From Bradyrhizobium erythrophlei (GTDB lineage: Bacteria > Pseudomonadota > Alphaproteobacteria > Rhizobiales > Xanthobacteraceae), in NCBI RefSeq assembly GCF_900142985.1, contig NZ_LT670849.1, positions 5,782,501-5,846,500 on the forward strand: a stretch of DNA of 64,000 bases. The letters are read 5' to 3'. The notes beneath the pieces were generated by a model. That model had not been told where the DNA came from. It did no database searches and saw only the letters and a program-made list of their open reading frames with translations. The translations under genes were made by a program, and so were the position numbers. Of the stretch, positions 60,192 to 64,000 are shown one piece after another. Each line of letters opens with the position of its first letter. Within the stretch, counting starts at the first letter, position 1.

Positions 60192-62575
60192 TGTGTGTCG
60201 TCCGGCGGGAGCGAGCCGATTGCACGAAGTACGGCTGCGGGTGAAATCGGCAAGGCATTGATGCAACCGCCAAACGGCGCGAGGGCGTCGTTGACCGCGT
60301 TCAGGACGGCGGCCGGCGCGGCGCAGGTCCCGGCTTCCCCCGCACCTTTCGCGCCAAGCAGTGTGCCGGAATACGGCGTTTCCACGTGGCTGATCGTGAT
60401 ATCCGGCAGATCGGCCGCCATCGGCAGTAAATAATCCGCGAGTGTTCCGCTGCCGAACTGGCCGTCTTCGGTATATCGGCACGCTTCGTACAAAGCTTCA
60501 CCGATACCTTGAACGACGCCGCCGCGAATCTGCTCGTCGACCAGCAGTGGATTGATAATCCGGCCACAGTCTTCGACCACCCAGTGTCTTAGAGGACGGA
60601 CTAACCCGCTCGCTTTATCGACCTCAACCAGCGAAGCTTGAATTCCGTTTGTCGGCAAGAACGGATCGCTATCTCGACCCCAAGTATGAGATGCCGTCAG
60701 TTGCGGCTGCGTTTCGGGAGGCAAATCGAATGGACGAAAGACCGCCGTATGCGCCACGTCGCCAACGCTCAGGCGGTCGATTCCGCTGTCACGATTAACG
60801 ACGCGGCCTGCCCGCACGTCGAGGGCCTCGGGATCGGCCTGCAACATCTTCGCAGCGACCGCGAGGATCTGCTGCTGCAGCTTCCGGCCCGCACGCCACG
60901 CTGCCTCACCGGCAATGGCAGCGCCGCGAGACGACCAGGCGCCGCCACCGTAAGGCGCCGACGCCGTATCTCCCAGTCCGACACGCACCCGATCTGTGGA
61001 AATCCCCACAGCATCGGCGATAATCTGCGCGAGACCTTGCTGTATGCCCTGGCCGATTTCAGAGGCCGATGCCTGAGCCCGCACATGCCCGGTTGGATCG
61101 AGCGTCAGCACCACAGTGTCAACCGAAGCGACCGGGACGCCCGCGCGGCCATAGGCCTCAGCTCCCGTGGCCGTGAACTCGACGAAGCTCGCCAGGCCCA
61201 GGCCTACGATGCGGCCCTGGCTGCGCCAGGTCTCGATCCTGTCGCGCATCTCGTCGTGCCCGATGAGGGCGAGCAGGCGATCGAGGCAGGCGTGATGCGA
61301 CAGGTCGATCATACGCGCACCCGCGGGACTGATCCACGGCATCATCGTGCGGTCGAGAAAATTGCGCCGCCGAAACGCGATCGAACTTTCCCCCCGTACG
61401 CGCGCCGCTTCCTCGACTAGGCATTCGGTGATGGCGGTGGCGATGGGATGGCCCACTGAGCGGTACTGTCCCGTCATCACCTTGTTCTGCAGGACGGAGC
61501 GCAGCCTGGCCGAATAGTGATCGAACCGATAAGGACCGCCAACGGCACGCAATGTGCTCATGGCTTCGGCGGTACTCGACCTTGGATACACGGAATATGC
61601 GCCCAAACCCTGAATATCGTCGACTTCAATGGCCGTGATAATGCCCATCTCGTCGATTGCCATGCGGCCTTCGATGATGTGCTCGCGTGCGTGTACGTCC
61701 GACAGCATGCTTTCGATGCGATCTGCCACGAACTTGACCGGACGGCCGAGCAGTTTGCTGGCGGCGCAAACCGCGATCTCTTCGGGATAAACATGCATCT
61801 TGATGCCGAAGCCGCCACCGACATCCGAGCAAACGACGCGTACGTCAGGCAGCGACATTCCGAGCAATTCGGACACGTGAAGCTGGAATTGGTACGGCAT
61901 CTGATGCGAGATGTGCACCAGCATTGCATTGGCGGCAGCGTCGTAACTCGCCAGGATTCCACGTGTCTCGAGCGGAACGCCGGTTTTGCGGGCGAAGTCC
62001 AGGCGCTTTCGGACGACATGCCCGGCCTTGGCGAAGGCGCTCTCCGGATCGCCTGCGCCCTGCTGGAAGGTCCAGCAGAGGTTATTCTCGAGATGGGGAT
62101 GGGTTCGAACGCCTGGATCCGATGCAGCGGTCTCCAGCGATGTCACGGCCGGCAATTCAGACCAATCGACCGAGATGAGTTCGAGCGCGTCCTCCGCGAT
62201 GGCGCGCGAACGGGCGATCACCATCGCGACCGGCTCGCCTTGAAACGCTGTCCGGTCACGCGCGAGAGCGCGTTGCTCGGGCGACACCATATCGGGGGCA
62301 TTACGCAACACGCACTTCCACGATGAACACACTTCATCAATGTCGTCGGCCGTTAGAACCCGAACGACCCCTGAATGAGCGGTGGCCGCGGCAATATCCG
62401 TGACGGCGAATGATGCGTGGGGATACGGGCTACGCAAGAAGGCGGCGTAATATTCGCCCTTCATGCTGATGTCGTCGAGATAGCGGCCTCGGCCGGCAAC
62501 CAGCCGCTTGGTCGCCGCGCGCGGCATCGGCTGTCCGACGGCGGTGCCCCGTGTTGCGATAGGTGAAGGCTGCAT
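60188..62575 (-). CDS. Molybdopterin subunit of xanthine-dehydrogenase-family hydroxylase
   Basis: 795 aa, form II/CoxL-like. Visible blocks: GRGRYLDDISMKGEYYAAFL at the N-terminus, DVGGGFGIKMHVYPEEIAVC (Mo-cofactor loop) near residue 255, and active-site Glu in GAKGAGEAGTCAAPAAVLNA near 750. The AYxCSFR signature of true CO dehydrogenase is absent; QYRSVGHPIATAITECLVEE sits there instead. It hydroxylates an aromatic N-heterocycle or similar substrate; identity unknown. MFS gene 95 bp upstream; ABC importer downstream. Confidence 0.9.
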   Translation of the reverse strand: MQPSPIATRGTAVGQPMPRAATKRLVAGRGRYLDDISMKGEYYAAFLRSPYPHASFAVTDIAAATAHSGVVRVLTADDIDEVCSSWKCVLRNAPDMVSPEQRALARDRTAFQGEPVAMVIARSRAIAEDALELISVDWSELPAVTSLETAASDPGVRTHPHLENNLCWTFQQGAGDPESAFAKAGHVVRKRLDFARKTGVPLETRGILASYDAAANAMLVHISHQMPYQFQLHVSELLGMSLPDVRVVCSDVGGGFGIKMHVYPEEIAVCAASKLLGRPVKFVADRIESMLSDVHAREHIIEGRMAIDEMGIITAIEVDDIQGLGAYSVYPRSSTAEAMSTLRAVGGPYRFDHYSARLRSVLQNKVMTGQYRSVGHPIATAITECLVEEAARVRGESSIAFRRRNFLDRTMMPWISPAGARMIDLSHHACLDRLLALIGHDEMRDRIETWRSQGRIVGLGLASFVEFTATGAEAYGRAGVPVASVDTVVLTLDPTGHVRAQASASEIGQGIQQGLAQIIADAVGISTDRVRVGLGDTASAPYGGGAWSSRGAAIAGEAAWRAGRKLQQQILAVAAKMLQADPEALDVRAGRVVNRDSGIDRLSVGDVAHTAVFRPFDLPPETQPQLTASHTWGRDSDPFLPTNGIQASLVEVDKASGLVRPLRHWVVEDCGRIINPLLVDEQIRGGVVQGIGEALYEACRYTEDGQFGSGTLADYLLPMAADLPDITISHVETPYSGTLLGAKGAGEAGTCAAPAAVLNAVNDALAPFGGCINALPISPAAVLRAIGSLPPDDTQ

Positions 62576-62670
62576 AACCTGGGTGATCTGAGCTTAACCG
62601 GTTCTCGAATGTACTGGTCCGCGGAGCGCGAAACTGCCCGCGCTCGGCGGACCCAAAAGTCGTCGGCTGG

Positions 62671-63951
62671 TCAGTTCCTCAGCGCAACGCCCCGCGTCTC
62701 ACGCAGGATCAGCAACGCGGTGAGGAACACGATGCCGTACGAGATCAACGCGAAGATGCTGATCGCATTCGACAACGTCGTCATCGCAGTCATCGCACCG
62801 ACGGCATACGGGAAAAGGCCGCCGACCGCTCGCCCCGCATTGTAGGTGAAGCCGACGCCGGCGCCACGCGTACGCGTGGAAAACATCTCGTTCAAGCAAG
62901 CCATCAGCGCCGAATAATAACCGACAGCGAAGTAGCCGAGCGGGAAGCTGAGCATCAGCACTTGAGGATCGGAAAGAGGCACGTGCGTATACACGTAGAC
63001 CGCAGCGGCGGCCGCCGCGGAGAAGAACAGGAAAACTGGTCGTCGTCCGAAACGGTCGGAAAGCCAGCCGCCGGAGACGTATCCGACCCAACAGCTGAAA
63101 ATGAGAGCCATCAGGTAGGGCGTGGACGCCAGGATCGTGATCTTTCGCTCAGAACGCAGGAATTGGGGGACCCATGTCATCAGCGCGTAAAAGCCGCCTT
63201 GGGCGCCAATCGTGAGCAGTGATCCCGTGACCGTGGCGCGAATATTGGAAGGTGAGAACACCTCGATAAAGGATGCCGTCTCTTTCTCGCGCGCCTCACG
63301 AGAGATTGCGGGTTCCTCCACGTTGCGGCGAATAAAAAAGATCAACAGCGCAGGTAGTGCGCCGACGCCGAACATCACGCGCCACGACATGTCCAGCGAG
63401 AACAGGGTAACGGCGAGCGCCTGCACCAGAAGGGCAAGCCCCCAGCCGACAGCATAGCTCGACTGGTAAAAGCCCATGGCGCGGCCGCGGTATTTGGCCG
63501 CAACGACTTCCGACAGGACCACGGCCGCGACTGCCGCTTCGCCGCCGAATCCAACGCCGAGAACCATCCGCGCAAGGGTGAGCTGCGTCACGTCTTGTGC
63601 AAAGGCCGACAGCAGGCTGCCGAGAGAAAACAGCAGGATGGTGATTTGCATGGTGCGAACGCGCCCGATGCGGTCCGACAGGTAGCCGCTGAGCCAGCCA
63701 CCCACGGCGCTGCACAGAACGGTCACCGAGACGATGCCGCCCATTGTCTTCATGTCGCTGTGCAGAGCGGTCGCCAACGTTCCGATCGCCAGCGGAAACA
63801 ACATGAAATCCATGCCGTCGAGGGTCCAGCCTCCCGCCGCGGCCCAAAAGGTCCGACGTCCCTTGACGTTCATCGTTCGATAGAAATCCAGCAGCGAAGT
63901 GTCCGGCGCATCCGCCGCGACCATCCCCTTAACCTCAGTCGCGTCACTCAT
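62671..63951 (-). CDS. MFS transporter (AAHS/sugar-acid type)
   Basis: 426 aa, 12 spans. TM1 WTLDGMDFMLFPLAIGTLAT, loop 2-3 motif GYLSDRIGRVRTMQITI and second-half motif GGWLSDRFGRRPVFLFF. The DGMDFMLFPL start and FYQSSYAVGWGLALL block are typical of aromatic-acid or organic-anion symporters. Probably takes up or exports the substrate or product of the hydroxylase. First gene of the minus-strand cluster; 49 bp remain to the window edge. Confidence 0.85.
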   Translation of the reverse strand: MSDATEVKGMVAADAPDTSLLDFYRTMNVKGRRTFWAAAGGWTLDGMDFMLFPLAIGTLATALHSDMKTMGGIVSVTVLCSAVGGWLSGYLSDRIGRVRTMQITILLFSLGSLLSAFAQDVTQLTLARMVLGVGFGGEAAVAAVVLSEVVAAKYRGRAMGFYQSSYAVGWGLALLVQALAVTLFSLDMSWRVMFGVGALPALLIFFIRRNVEEPAISREAREKETASFIEVFSPSNIRATVTGSLLTIGAQGGFYALMTWVPQFLRSERKITILASTPYLMALIFSCWVGYVSGGWLSDRFGRRPVFLFFSAAAAAAVYVYTHVPLSDPQVLMLSFPLGYFAVGYYSALMACLNEMFSTRTRGAGVGFTYNAGRAVGGLFPYAVGAMTAMTTLSNAISIFALISYGIVFLTALLILRETRGVALRN

Positions 63952-64000
63952 GGCCGGCGATCTCCCCCGATCGTTATTGAGCGTTGCAGTCGCCAGGGCG

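Noticed and set aside
59298..60482. 394-aa version of the FAD subunit
   Set aside because: The first 97 codons overlap the large subunit in another frame and have no family features.
1..64000. CRISPR array, rRNA operon or replication origin
   Set aside because: No spaced direct repeats, rRNA genes or DnaA-box clusters were seen.

Overview
The window looks like an alphaproteobacterial chromosome of the Bradyrhizobium lineage. The best evidence is a 14-codon gene at 17774-17818, preceded by a 17-nt Shine-Dalgarno sequence that matches the 16S rRNA 3' end. This is the architecture published for rreB, a small mRNA conserved in Bradyrhizobiaceae. The GC-rich core genes, NiCoT and MHS transporters and many tiny orphan genes fit the same lineage.

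Layout. 0-4.1 kb: small orphan genes, several with zinc-binding cysteine pairs, and dispersed hairpins. 4.3-18 kb: ordinary core sequence with a NiCoT-type transporter, two secreted proteins, rlmB, tRNA-Tyr, an ABM-like monooxygenase, then a LacI-controlled catabolic cluster (phytanoyl-CoA dioxygenase-like, MHS transporter, luciferase-like oxidoreductase, Rid protein, branched-chain-type binding protein), an AlgX/AlgI-like O-acetylation pair, rreB and tRNA-Gly. 18-54 kb: an accessory region starting at tRNA-Gly with a 5'-truncated tyrosine recombinase. It holds gene remnants, an IS6-like inverted-repeat element, an IS110-family element, at least six copies of a dispersed intergenic repeat, PilZ and receiver proteins, a Gly/Cys-rich secreted protein, a 527-bp near-identical direct repeat bracketing about 5.1 kb with an ABC importer and an AllA-like lyase, and dozens of small proteins, many single-membrane-span or zinc-ribbon. 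54.9-64 kb: a sorA remnant with an intact sorB, then an eight-gene minus-strand cluster, most members overlapping by 4-14 nt: MFS transporter, molybdenum hydroxylase (large, FAD and 2Fe-2S subunits), NMT1-type ABC importer and a coupled orphan.

How the genes work together. The LacI cluster has two operator-like palindromes 22 bp apart between the divergent dioxygenase and regulator genes. The final operon joins import of a small heterocycle-like compound to its hydroxylation; the substrate cannot be read from sequence. The 18-54 kb region looks like a decayed integrative region now rich in orphans.

All calls come from reading the sequence; no database search was run. Start codons of many small genes were set from visible ribosome-binding sites and can be off by a few codons.
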